A DNA stretch of 20,506 nucleotides from Flavobacteriales bacterium UBA2426 (lineage in GTDB: Bacteria > Bacteroidota > Bacteroidia > Flavobacteriales_F > PHOS-HE28), in contig DDRC01000136.1 of the NCBI GenBank assembly GCA_002342985.1, positions 3,074 through 23,579 on the forward strand, given 5' to 3'. The notes below the pieces were generated by a model. The model was given only the letters and a program-made list of their open reading frames with translations. It was not told where the DNA came from and searched no databases. Below are positions 8,387 to 16,265 of the stretch, piece after piece (position 1 is the stretch's first letter; every line of letters starts with the position of its first letter). The position numbers and the translations under genes were made by a program.

Positions 8387-9091
8387 TCAGGCGCAGGCAG
8401 CGGTGAACAGGCTCACGCGCACCCCCGGCACGGCTACCAGCGCAGCGGCGCAGGCTTCGATGGTGGCGCCTGTCGTTACCACGTCGTCCACCAGCAGCAC
8501 ATGCCGCCCCTCCAGCGCTTTCGGGTCGCGCACCACGAAGGCATCCCGCACATTCCGCCACCGGTCCAATCGGCCCTTGCGGGTCTGCGTCTCGGTCCGG
8601 GCGCCTCGGGCCAGGGCATGGTGCAGGGGCGCCAGGGGCAGCACCTCGCGCATGCCGTCGCAAAGGAGCCGGCTCTGGTTGTAGCCGCGCTGCCGTTGCT
8701 TGCGCGGGTGGAGCGGGATGGCCAGCAGCGCGTCCGCACCGGCGAACCGCGCACTCGTGCCGAGCGCCTCGCCCATGAGCCGGCCCATGAATCGGGCGGC
8801 CTCCGTATCCTGCGCGTATTTGATGCGGTGCAGGATGCGCTGCACCTTGCCGTGCGAATTGAATTGAAGCAGCGCGCTGGCTGCCTGGAGCTGCACGCGG
8901 CCATGGAAGAGCCGCTCCACCGGATTCAGGGGGTCGTCGTGGAAGCGCGTGAAGGGGAGATCCGCCAGGCAGGGCCCGCACAGGCATTCCTCATGGCGCA
9001 TGAGCGGGGTGTCGCACCCGGCGCAGCGGCGCGGGATGAAGAGCCCGACGAGGTCGGAGGCCCAGAGCTTGAGTGTGTCAACTGTGCGCAA
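8387..9091 (-). CDS. comF: ComF family phosphoribosyltransferase-like protein
   Basis: This 234-residue protein has an N-terminal zinc-ribbon-like cysteine set (C23 and C26 in RRCAGC, C38 and C41 in CLCGPC) and a C-terminal type I phosphoribosyltransferase domain. The PRPP-binding loop VLLVDDVVTTGAT is at about residues 198-210, and the ComF hallmark PLHPRKQRQRGYNQS at about 127-140. In naturally competent bacteria ComF acts in the cytoplasm during uptake of transforming DNA; in others its role is unclear. The start is the TTG at 9091. No ATG or GTG lies between it and the domain, and the first internal ATG (9001) would remove the first cysteine pair. The same frame is open far upstream, but that part runs antisense to the coiled-coil gene and does not resemble ComF. 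It heads the probable operon comF-msrC-lipoprotein-adhesin. Confidence 0.9.
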   Translation of the reverse strand: MRTVDTLKLWASDLVGLFIPRRCAGCDTPLMRHEECLCGPCLADLPFTRFHDDPLNPVERLFHGRVQLQAASALLQFNSHGKVQRILHRIKYAQDTEAARFMGRLMGEALGTSARFAGADALLAIPLHPRKQRQRGYNQSRLLCDGMREVLPLAPLHHALARGARTETQTRKGRLDRWRNVRDAFVVRDPKALEGRHVLLVDDVVTTGATIEACAAALVAVPGVRVSLFTAACA

Positions 9092-9125
9092 TACGATGTT
9101 GATAAGCGCGGCGTTCAGGAAGGGT

Positions 9126-9138
9126 GGGCCTTCGGCCC
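9126..9138. other. Small hairpin in the 81-base divergent spacer between comF and the coiled-coil gene
   Basis: GGGCC-TTC-GGCCC is a perfect five-base-pair inverted repeat in the spacer 9092-9172. Just beside it, TAATTTAG (9144-9151) loosely resembles the Bacteroidota -7 element for the rightward gene, but no TTG at the usual -33 spacing was found. Both divergent promoters must lie in or near this short spacer; I cannot place them with confidence. Confidence 0.3.
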
Positions 9139-9172
9139 GGCAGTAATTTAGCCCGCTGATTGCATCCCTCCC

Positions 9173-10081
9173 ATGGACGAGCCGACGAACCAGCCGACGA
9201 AGAACCGCTCCAATACCGGACTGCTGCTCCTGGTAGTGCTGCTGCTGATCAGCAATGTGGTGATGCTGTGGATGCTGATGCAGCGGGGCAAGGAGGTGGA
9301 GCAGACCCAGGAGAAGGTGGTGGCCCTGGAGGAGCGCAACGAGGATGTGCTGGGCATGCTGGAGAGCACCTTGAACAGCTACGACTCGCTCCAGACGGAG
9401 AATGACACCATCAAGCAGGAGCTCGAGCTGCAGAAGCAGCAGATCCAGGAGCTGATGGACAAGGTGAAGCGCGGCAACTATGACCTGGCCAAGGCGCGCA
9501 AGGAGGCCGAGACGCTGCGGTCGATCATGAAGAACTACATCGCGCAGATCGATTCGCTCAACCGGGCGAATCAGGTCCTCACGGCCGAGAAGCAGCAGCT
9601 CACCCAGGAGCTGGGGGAGGAGAAGGCTCAGAAGGAGGCGCTCGCCACCGAGAAGGAGACCTTGCAGGGCAAGATCGCCCGCGGAGCCGTCCTCCATACC
9701 ACGAGCATCACGGCCGGGGCGCTGTTCGTGCGCAGCAACGGCAAGCAGGTCGATACGGAGCGCGCGAACAAGGCGGAGATGATCAAGTGCTGCTTCACGC
9801 TGGGCGAGAACAAGGTCACCGACGCGGGCGACAAGACGCTCTACATGCGCGTAATCAGCCCGGACGGCAAGGTGCTCCCCACGTCCGATGGCGCCAGCCG
9901 GTTCAAGTTCAATGGCGTGGAGGGCGAGTACAGCGCCAAGCGCGAGGTGAATTACCAGAACCAGCCTGTGGATGCCTGCATCTTCTGGACGGGCGGGGAG
10001 GAGCTGCGCACCGGGCAGTACATCGTGGAGGTCTACGAGGCGGGCTCGCTCGTGTCGAAGGCCAGTTTCAACCTGAAGTAG
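9173..10081 (+). CDS. Membrane-anchored coiled-coil protein of unknown function
   Basis: The 302-residue protein has a short polar N-terminus and one membrane-spanning segment at about residues 16-36 (GLLLLVVLLLISNVVMLWML). A long heptad-rich coiled coil follows at about 40-172, full of E, K, Q and L. A compact C-terminal domain of about 125 residues comes last (GAVLHTTSITAGALFVRSNG to VEVYEAGSLVSKASFNLK) and looks beta-rich, perhaps Ig-like. The likely topology is a single inner-membrane anchor with the coiled coil and terminal domain in the periplasm. Similar proteins occur in Bacteroidota and are often mislabelled as chromosome-partition proteins because of the coiled coil; nothing here supports that role. 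It diverges from comF, and its stop lies two bases from the stop of the converging SprA-like gene. Confidence 0.8.
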   Translation: MDEPTNQPTKNRSNTGLLLLVVLLLISNVVMLWMLMQRGKEVEQTQEKVVALEERNEDVLGMLESTLNSYDSLQTENDTIKQELELQKQQIQELMDKVKRGNYDLAKARKEAETLRSIMKNYIAQIDSLNRANQVLTAEKQQLTQELGEEKAQKEALATEKETLQGKIARGAVLHTTSITAGALFVRSNGKQVDTERANKAEMIKCCFTLGENKVTDAGDKTLYMRVISPDGKVLPTSDGASRFKFNGVEGEYSAKREVNYQNQPVDACIFWTGGEELRTGQYIVEVYEAGSLVSKASFNLK

Positions 10082-10083
10082 CT

Positions 10084-13000
10084 TCAGAAGAAGGCGCGCA
10101 CCTGCGCGCCTCCCACGTGCACCACCGGCACCCCTTCGCTGCGGCGGCCGTTGTAGGTGAGGTCCACCTGCAGATTGCCGCTCAGGTTGCGCTGGATGCT
10201 CAGGCTCCAAGTGCCGTTCATCCCGGGTTTCAGGCCTGCCAGCAGCTCATTGCCCAGCGCGCTGTTCACCTCACCGGAGAAGCGGATGTCCACCAGATTG
10301 GCCGTGGCCAGGATGCTGCCCTTGCCCGCGGTGTTGTAGCGGAACTCGAGCCCCAGGTCCTGGATGCCCGCTTCCTCGCCGCCGAATTCCTCGCGGTTGC
10401 GCTTGGCGGTGGCCTTGTAGGCGAGCGTGGCGCGCACCGAGGTGTTCGGCTGCCAGGTTACACGGGGGCGCACCCCCTCCTGGGCGATGGCCCACGTGCG
10501 GCCGCTGAGCAAGTCGCTGGCATTGCCCACGCGGCCGCGCTCGCCCTCCACGTCGATGGACCAATGGCGCGTGATGTTCAAGCGGGCACGCACCGTGTTG
10601 AATTCCCGTGACCGTGACTCGTAGCCGTTGAGCAGCAGGTTGCGCGAGCGGTCGTTCTGCCAGGTGTGGTCGACGCTCCAGACCCGGCTCGTGCGGTCGT
10701 AGTACAGCGTGTTGCGGGTGGAGCCGGCGTAGCTGGTGAGGTTCGTATCGGCACGCTCCGGGGCCAGCGGGTCAAGCACCTTCCAAGGGTCGGTGGTGGA
10801 GGAGCGGCGGTCAACCCGCATGGAGGCCAGGTTGGAGAACCGGCCGATGAAGCCGCGCAGCCCGCCGGCATCCGCCCATCGCACGCCGGGCCGCAGGTCG
10901 AGTGCTGCGCTCGTCTGGTTGCTGTAGTTGCGCACATAGGTGTTGCCCGGAACGAATACGCGCAGGTAGTCGGCCTCGTATCCGAAGTTGGCCTGCTCGA
11001 ATTCGTTGAGCTCCTTGATGCCGTTGCCGTTGTAATCGTTCCAGATGTAGAGGCCCTGGCCGGCCGGCACCTGCACATAGATGTATTCGCGCCGCTGCTC
11101 CAGGCCGGAGCCGAACTCGTTGAAGATGTCGATCACCGCCGCGCCCTTCCAGAGCGTGAGGTCGTAATCCACACGGGCCAGGTAGGTATCCTGCGGCTTC
11201 GCGGCGGTGAGGGCGCTGTCCAGCACGCGCAGGCTGCGGTAGGTGGCCGTGGCCGCGAACCGGTTGCGGGGGTTCCGTGCCAGGTCGATGCTGAAGGCGT
11301 AGGCATTGGCGATGGTGCTGGCGGTCAGTGCTCCATCGCGCAGGGCGCGGTCCGTGCGCTGGCCGGCGGAGGCGCGCCACTTATTCACCGCCGAGTCGGG
11401 GCTCTGGATGAAGGCCTCGATGTCCTCGAATGCATAGGACCCCGGCTGGAGCCCCTGCACGCTGTCGAGCCGGAAGAGGTTGACCTCGTTCTCGCTCATC
11501 ACTCCGACTGAGAAGGGCTTCAGCCGGTAGCGTGCGCGCCCCTTGTTCCGCAGGAAGTCGCTTTCCCGAGCGGCATCGGCCTGCAGCCAGCTGGCGGTCC
11601 CGGTGAGCTCGAAGCGCCCTAGGCGCAGGTCGCTGGCAAGGTCCTGCTTCCAACCGGTGTAGCGGTCGCGGACCAGGAACGTTCCCAGGCCGTAGAGCAC
11701 CTTGCCCAAGCGCCTTCCGGTGAGGCCGACACTGGCGCTCGCCAGCACCTGCTCCTCGGCGAGGTCGAGTCCGATGGCATTCCAATTGCGCTCGAACTCC
11801 ACGGCGCGGTAGCGCTCCACGAACCGGAAATGACGGCTGATCGCTTCGGCTTCGGCGCCCAGCAGCAGGTGCAGCGAGGTGTCCTTTGCGCTCAGGGGCA
11901 CGGCGTGCGCGCCGCGCGCCAGCAGCCCGTATCCCTGGTCGTCCGCGCCGTCGGCACTGCTGAAGGTGTTGGCGTCGAGCCGGCTGAAGGCGCCCTCCAC
12001 AGTGGCCGTGGAGCGCGGTGCGAAGCGGTGGTCCACGCCGAGCGTGATGAGCTGCTGGGCGCGCGGCGCCACGAGCAGCCGCAATGGGGCGAATTCCCCG
12101 CGCCGTATCACGGTGCCACCGATGGTGTCCGGGCCCACCCAGCGGAACACGCGGCCGTTCGGGGTGAATTCCTGAAGCACGTAGTCGCCGCTCCCGGCGC
12201 CCACCTGGGTGAAGACGACGCGAAAGAGCGCAGCGGCCGGGTCGGTGCTGTAGACATACACGGGGGAGTACCCAAGGGAGTCCGTGCGCCTGTATAGGAC
12301 CTGGTCGGAAACGAACCCCGTGCTGTCTGCCCCGTCGATGGCGGCGGCCAACGGGTCATCGCCGGCCGACCGCAGCACCTCGCGCTCTGCCTCCCCGACC
12401 TCCTGCTGCAGCGGTTGGTTCCGATGGTCCTGCTCGCTGTAGGCGTGCAGGCGGAGCACGCTGCGGCCCATATCCACGGTATGGTCGAGCCGCACGAGCG
12501 ATCGGGCATAGTTCTTATCAGAGTACTGGAATTCCACGACGATGCGCCGGTCCTTGGTCACCAGCTGCCGTGCGGTGAAGGTCACCTCCGCGGTATTGTA
12601 GTCGATGACGTAGTCATTCTCCTGCCCGCGGGCCATGATCTGCCCGTCGATGAACACGCGCTCGCTGCCGGAGAGCACGATGATCACCGAGCCCGCCTCG
12701 TTGCCTCGCAGCCGGTAGGGCCCCTGCACCCCCTCGATGCCTTGGATCACGTTCCGCGCGAACTTGCCTTTACTGATTGCGGCGCTCACCCCCGTGGCCA
12801 TCCGCGCCCGCCCCGCATCGGTGCGGAGGTCGTAGCTGAGCCCTTTGGCCTTCTTCAGGTATGTGAGGAAGTGGCTCGTCGGGCGCTGCAGCACGAAGTC
12901 GCCGGCGATGAGCTCCCACTTGTTCCCCGGGCCGCGCGCATTCTCCTCGAAGAGCTTGATGAAGACCTGGTCGAAATCCTGGAGCTCGGCCGTATTGCCG

Positions 13001-13572
13001 CCCGCCTGCACGGGGATGTTGTTGTCGGTGACGCTGGCCGCCACGCCGATGCGGTCGCTGATGCGGCCCCCCAGTTGCAGGTTGAGCGTCGAATTGACGG
13101 AGAGGTCCTGGTTGTTTCCGAAGAGCACGCCACGGGAGATGCTCCCGCTGCGCTCCAGCCCGCGCAGGCCCATGAGGTCGTTCTCCTGCTTGGGCGGCAC
13201 GTACTTGAAGGGGTCGGGCCGGTCGGTGCGCTCGCCGATCCGGCTGGGGTCCTTGTGCTGCAATCGCCCGCCGAGCAGCAGCGGCATCACCCTGTACCGT
13301 GCCAGCACCGAATCCGGCGCTCCGGCCCAGATCACCAGCCCTTCGTAGGGCCGCAGGTCATACTGCTGCTCCGGCACCGGCAGGCTGTCGGCAAAGAGCG
13401 TCAGGCTGCCAGGCACGATGCTGAGTGTGTCGATGCGCAGCGTGTCGCCCTGTGCTTTCACCCAGCGCTGCCTCAGGTTCGACCCTGTTTGGGCCGTGGC
13501 GTGCCAGGCGAGGCAGCACAAGGCAGCGACGAGGGCGAGCCTCGGCCGCAGCGCGCCTATCAAGCGCCCCAT
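10084..13572 (-). CDS. Large outer-membrane beta-barrel protein, SprA-related N-terminal half
   Basis: The chosen ATG (13572) gives 1162 residues with a good signal peptide (LALVAALCCLAWHATAQ). In-frame ATGs at 13602 and 13689 would add residues unlike a signal peptide. Residues about 140-250 carry a stretch strongly reminiscent of SprA, the giant T9SS/gliding outer-membrane protein: GSISRGVLFGNNQDLSVNS, LQLGGRISDRIGVAASVTD and NIPVQAGGNTAELQDFDQVF, then AGDFVLQRPTSHFLTYLKKAKGL. A second conserved block at about 286-352 has GSERVFIDGQIMARGQENDY and VIDYNTAEVTFTARQL. The remainder alternates aromatic and polar residues as barrel strands do and ends in phenylalanine (VRAFF). At about half the usual SprA length this is a relative, not the translocon itself. 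Its role could be transport, assembly or surface anchoring. It converges on the coiled-coil gene. Confidence 0.8.
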   Translation of the reverse strand: MGRLIGALRPRLALVAALCCLAWHATAQTGSNLRQRWVKAQGDTLRIDTLSIVPGSLTLFADSLPVPEQQYDLRPYEGLVIWAGAPDSVLARYRVMPLLLGGRLQHKDPSRIGERTDRPDPFKYVPPKQENDLMGLRGLERSGSISRGVLFGNNQDLSVNSTLNLQLGGRISDRIGVAASVTDNNIPVQAGGNTAELQDFDQVFIKLFEENARGPGNKWELIAGDFVLQRPTSHFLTYLKKAKGLSYDLRTDAGRARMATGVSAAISKGKFARNVIQGIEGVQGPYRLRGNEAGSVIIVLSGSERVFIDGQIMARGQENDYVIDYNTAEVTFTARQLVTKDRRIVVEFQYSDKNYARSLVRLDHTVDMGRSVLRLHAYSEQDHRNQPLQQEVGEAEREVLRSAGDDPLAAAIDGADSTGFVSDQVLYRRTDSLGYSPVYVYSTDPAAALFRVVFTQVGAGSGDYVLQEFTPNGRVFRWVGPDTIGGTVIRRGEFAPLRLLVAPRAQQLITLGVDHRFAPRSTATVEGAFSRLDANTFSSADGADDQGYGLLARGAHAVPLSAKDTSLHLLLGAEAEAISRHFRFVERYRAVEFERNWNAIGLDLAEEQVLASASVGLTGRRLGKVLYGLGTFLVRDRYTGWKQDLASDLRLGRFELTGTASWLQADAARESDFLRNKGRARYRLKPFSVGVMSENEVNLFRLDSVQGLQPGSYAFEDIEAFIQSPDSAVNKWRASAGQRTDRALRDGALTASTIANAYAFSIDLARNPRNRFAATATYRSLRVLDSALTAAKPQDTYLARVDYDLTLWKGAAVIDIFNEFGSGLEQRREYIYVQVPAGQGLYIWNDYNGNGIKELNEFEQANFGYEADYLRVFVPGNTYVRNYSNQTSAALDLRPGVRWADAGGLRGFIGRFSNLASMRVDRRSSTTDPWKVLDPLAPERADTNLTSYAGSTRNTLYYDRTSRVWSVDHTWQNDRSRNLLLNGYESRSREFNTVRARLNITRHWSIDVEGERGRVGNASDLLSGRTWAIAQEGVRPRVTWQPNTSVRATLAYKATAKRNREEFGGEEAGIQDLGLEFRYNTAGKGSILATANLVDIRFSGEVNSALGNELLAGLKPGMNGTWSLSIQRNLSGNLQVDLTYNGRRSEGVPVVHVGGAQVRAFF

Positions 13573-13612
13573 GGTGCCATCGCTTCCAACGCGCTGTTCC
13601 ATCGCTGCCCGC

Positions 13613-13620
13613 GAAAAGTA
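13613..13620 (-). promoter_or_regulatory. Possible -7 element for the SprA-like gene
   Basis: Read on the minus strand this is TACTTTTC, one base from the Bacteroidota -7 consensus TAnnTTTG. It sits 41 bases before the ATG at 13572, which would exclude the 13689 start. No TTG at a convincing -33 spacing was found, so this is weak. Confidence 0.25.
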
Positions 13621-13714
13621 CCCGTTGCCGCGGCCCGCAGCCACGCGGAGCCGATCACCATGACCCTGTTGATGCTCAAGCGGAGCCATCGCTGGCCGGC
13701 CGGATGCGCGCCGA

Positions 13715-13722
13715 TAGATTTA
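13715..13722 (+). promoter_or_regulatory. Possible -7 element for the substrate-binding lipoprotein gene
   Basis: TAGATTTA differs from the Bacteroidota consensus TAnnTTTG only in the last base and stands out in GC-rich surroundings. It ends 14 bases before the ATG at 13737, so any leader would be very short. No clear -33 TTG is present at the expected spacing. Confidence 0.3.
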
Positions 13723-13736
13723 CCGGCCATAGCCAG

Positions 13737-15440
13737 ATGATGTCGCGCATCCGAACCGGAATCGCATGGGTCGTGGGGCTCTTCTTCCTCGGTTGCGGCG
13801 GGGGCGTGGATTCCCGTGAACGCATTTCACCGTCGGGGAAGTATTACGGCGGCATCTTCAGTGCCAACGAGACCGAGGAGCCGATGAGCCTCTTCCCGTT
13901 GAGCCTCACGCAGGCGGCAGCGCACCGCGTGGGCGCCCAGATCTTCGAGGGACTTGTCCGGCTCGACCAGCAGGATCTCACCGTGCAGCCTGCGCTGGCC
14001 GAGGAATGGACGGCGGATGCCACCGGGATGGAGTACACCTTTCGCCTTCGCGAGGGCGTCCGGTTCCACGACGATGCCTGCTTTCCGGACGGCCGAGGAA
14101 GGGAGCTGACGGCTGCCGATGCGGTCCACTGCTTGACCATGGTCTGCACCAACGTTCCGGAGAACCAGATGTTCTGGCTGTTCCAGGACCACGTGGCAGG
14201 CGCCAACGCCCACTTCGCATCGGGGGCGACGGCCGATGGGGGCGTGGAGGGCATCCAGGCACTGGACGACCGCACGCTCCGCATCAGGCTCACGGCGCCG
14301 TGGCCCGGGTTCCTCCAAGCGCTGGCGCATCAAGGCTGCTGGATCTATCCGCGCGAGGCGCGCTTGAAGTATGGGGAGGAGGTGACCTGGCACCCGGTCG
14401 GGACGGGCCCGTTCCGTGTGCGCTCCTTCGACCGTGGCGCCATGCTCGTGCTGGAGCGGTGGCAAGACTATTGGGGCCGGGATGCCGATGGCGCCCCGCT
14501 GCCCTACCTGGATGGTGTCCGCTACACCTTCATCCCGGATAAGGGGAAGGAGCTGGATGCGTTCCTCAAGGGCTCCCTCACCGGCGTTTACGAGCTTCCG
14601 GTTGAGCGCACCGATGCGCTGAACGGGGGAGGGGACTACCTCGTTCAGAGCAGCCCTTCGCTATCCATCCAGTTCTACGGGTTCAACCTCCGCAAGCCGC
14701 CCTTCAACGATGTCCGCGTGCGCCGGGCCTTCGCCATGGCCATCGACCGCCAGTTCCTGGTGGACAGCGTGCTGGATGGCCTGGCCGTCGTGCCCGAGCA
14801 CGGCGTGGTGGCCCCCGGCCTGCCCGGTTATCCGTATGCGTCGGTGCCTGGAGTGGCCCACGACCCGGATGCGGCGCGCCAGCTGCTTGCCGAAGCGGGG
14901 TTCCCGCAGGGCCGTGGCCTCCCGCCCGTGCACCTGCAGGTGAACAACAACGGCTTCGGCTACGTGAAGGTGGCTGAGGCCGTGCAGGCGATGCTGGAAC
15001 GCGAGCTCGGCGCAAGGGTCGTCTCGTCCGTGCTGCCCGCACAGCAGCATTTCGCGCGCATTGCGAGCGGCGAACCGCTTTTCTGGCGCGAGGGGTGGAT
15101 CGCCGACCATCCCGACCCCGCGAACTTCCTCGCGCTCTTCTATGGGCGCAATGCGCCGGCGGATACCGCCCAGCAATCGTTCCTGAACAGCACGCGCTAC
15201 CGCGATGCCCGATTCGACTCGCTCTTCGCGCGGGCCGAGCGGACGACGGATCCGGATGCGCGCCTGGCGTTGCTCGCTCAAGCCGAGGCGCGGTTGATGG
15301 AGGAAATGGTGGTGATGCCCCTCTACCACGAACGGGCCATACGCCTGCTCCAGCCTTGGGTGCGCGACCTGCCGATCAATGGCATGGAGTACCGCGATCT
15401 GCGTGCAGTCTGGTTCGCGCCCCGCAAGGAAGGCGCCTAA
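13737..15440 (+). CDS. Oligopeptide/dipeptide-type ABC transporter substrate-binding lipoprotein (SBP_bac_5)
   Basis: The 567-residue protein has a lipobox (FFLGC, cysteine 20), so it is a lipoprotein. The start is one of two consecutive ATGs (13737 or 13740); the upstream open frame crosses the divergent promoter region and is not used. Family 5 solute-binding features are clear: AHRVGAQIFEGLVRLDQQ and VQPALAEEWTADATGMEYTF early, TGPFRVRSFDRGAMLVLERW in the middle, then NDVRVRRAFAMAIDRQFLVD, and WIADHPDPANFLALFYG near the end. Such proteins capture oligopeptides or similar ligands and pass them to an ABC permease. No permease or ATPase gene lies in the window, so the partner is elsewhere or the protein works alone. 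It overlaps tail to tail with the next gene through the shared bases CTAA. Confidence 0.9.
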   Translation: MMSRIRTGIAWVVGLFFLGCGGGVDSRERISPSGKYYGGIFSANETEEPMSLFPLSLTQAAAHRVGAQIFEGLVRLDQQDLTVQPALAEEWTADATGMEYTFRLREGVRFHDDACFPDGRGRELTAADAVHCLTMVCTNVPENQMFWLFQDHVAGANAHFASGATADGGVEGIQALDDRTLRIRLTAPWPGFLQALAHQGCWIYPREARLKYGEEVTWHPVGTGPFRVRSFDRGAMLVLERWQDYWGRDADGAPLPYLDGVRYTFIPDKGKELDAFLKGSLTGVYELPVERTDALNGGGDYLVQSSPSLSIQFYGFNLRKPPFNDVRVRRAFAMAIDRQFLVDSVLDGLAVVPEHGVVAPGLPGYPYASVPGVAHDPDAARQLLAEAGFPQGRGLPPVHLQVNNNGFGYVKVAEAVQAMLERELGARVVSSVLPAQQHFARIASGEPLFWREGWIADHPDPANFLALFYGRNAPADTAQQSFLNSTRYRDARFDSLFARAERTTDPDARLALLAQAEARLMEEMVVMPLYHERAIRLLQPWVRDLPINGMEYRDLRAVWFAPRKEGA

Positions 15441-16156
15441 GCCGCAGGACGGAGGGCCTCGAAGAGCAGTTGCTTCGCCACCGGCATGTAGGTCTCGATG
15501 CGCGGGAGCGGCAGGTCCGTCTCGAACGCGAATACCGCCGGGTTCGGGAGCTCCCGATGATGGCGCAGCAGCTCCCCCTTGATCCGTTCGTAGGTGGTGG
15601 CGATGCCCACGGCGAAGCTCGTGACATAACGGGTGCGCACCGCGGGAGGGGGCTTCGGGCCAGGTGCAGGGGAGACCATGGGCAATTCGAAGAGGTAGGC
15701 CCGTGCATCGCCCCCCATGCGCAGCAGCAGCCATCCCGCCTGCGGGTTCAAGGGAAGCAGGCCTACCGGGCTGAACCGGATGGCCTGCACCACGTCGCCG
15801 CGGAGGGCCATGCCCTCGGCCAGCGCATGGCGCAGCCGCGGTATGGCCATGGCGATGACCTCATCCACCACATCAAGCCAGGGGTCCTGCGGGGGGGGCG
15901 TGTGCACGGCCTGGCCGGTGGCGGGATCGAAGCCCGTGAGCTCTCCGCCGAGCGCGCGGCGCAGCGCCTGCTTCTCGCGGCGCAGCCGCAGCAGTTCCAT
16001 CAATCGCGCGTCCAGGTCCTGCAGGTAGGGATAGAGCTTGCGCTCGGCGAACCGCCCGGTGATGGCCTGCAGGTAGGCCAGCAAGCGATACTCCTTCAGC
16101 TCGGCATCGAGTGCCGGACTGTAGGCCCAATCCGGCGGAAGTGCGGCGTTGACCAT
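15437..16156 (-). CDS. Uncharacterised cytoplasmic protein
   Basis: This 239-residue protein has no signal peptide, lipobox or membrane segment. The N-terminus (ALPPDWAYSPALDAELKEYR, then LLAYLQAITGRFAERKLYPY) looks helical. The middle contains IPRLRHALAEGMALRGDVVQ and a hydrophobic core FSPVGLLPLNPQAGWLLLR. The end has VGIATTYERIKGELLRHHR and LPNPAVFAFETDLPLPRIET. I believe similar proteins occur across Bacteroidota but know of no assigned function. The ATG at 16156 follows a perfect TAnnTTTG element 34 bases upstream on the same strand, which supports it as a real, independently transcribed gene. Its TAG stop overlaps the TAA stop of the converging lipoprotein gene. Confidence 0.75.
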   Translation of the reverse strand: MVNAALPPDWAYSPALDAELKEYRLLAYLQAITGRFAERKLYPYLQDLDARLMELLRLRREKQALRRALGGELTGFDPATGQAVHTPPPQDPWLDVVDEVIAMAIPRLRHALAEGMALRGDVVQAIRFSPVGLLPLNPQAGWLLLRMGGDARAYLFELPMVSPAPGPKPPPAVRTRYVTSFAVGIATTYERIKGELLRHHRELPNPAVFAFETDLPLPRIETYMPVAKQLLFEALRPAA

Positions 16157-16190
16157 GTGGCGCGATCGGCTGCTGTTGCAACGCGGTGTT

Positions 16191-16198
16191 CAAAAATA
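16191..16198 (-). promoter_or_regulatory. -7 promoter element (TATTTTTG) for the uncharacterised gene
   Basis: On the minus strand this reads TATTTTTG, a perfect match to the Bacteroidota -7 consensus TAnnTTTG. It lies in the only clearly AT-rich patch of the region (about 16190-16203), with 34 bases between it and the ATG at 16156. A -33 TTG at standard spacing was not found. Confidence 0.45.
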
Positions 16199-16265
16199 AT
16201 GTTGCCTGCGGCGCCTGATGGGCGCTGGACCGGGCACCTTTGGTGTCGACAAAGCCCGAACCGTC

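Noticed and set aside
9144..9151. TAATTTAG as a promoter for the coiled-coil gene
   Set aside because: It misses the conserved final TTTG, and no TTG lies at the usual spacing upstream.
9092..10210. N-terminal extension of the comF frame by more than 370 codons
   Set aside because: The extension is antisense to the coiled-coil gene and mirrors its heptad composition; ComF proteins are normally about 230 residues.
13425..13736. Upstream extension of the peptide-binding lipoprotein
   Set aside because: It would place over 100 arginine-rich residues before the lipoprotein signal and overlap the start of the divergent gene.
12415..13740. A 441-codon plus-strand frame opposite the SprA-like gene
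   Set aside because: It is antisense to a conserved region of the barrel protein, lacks motifs and runs through the divergent promoter region.
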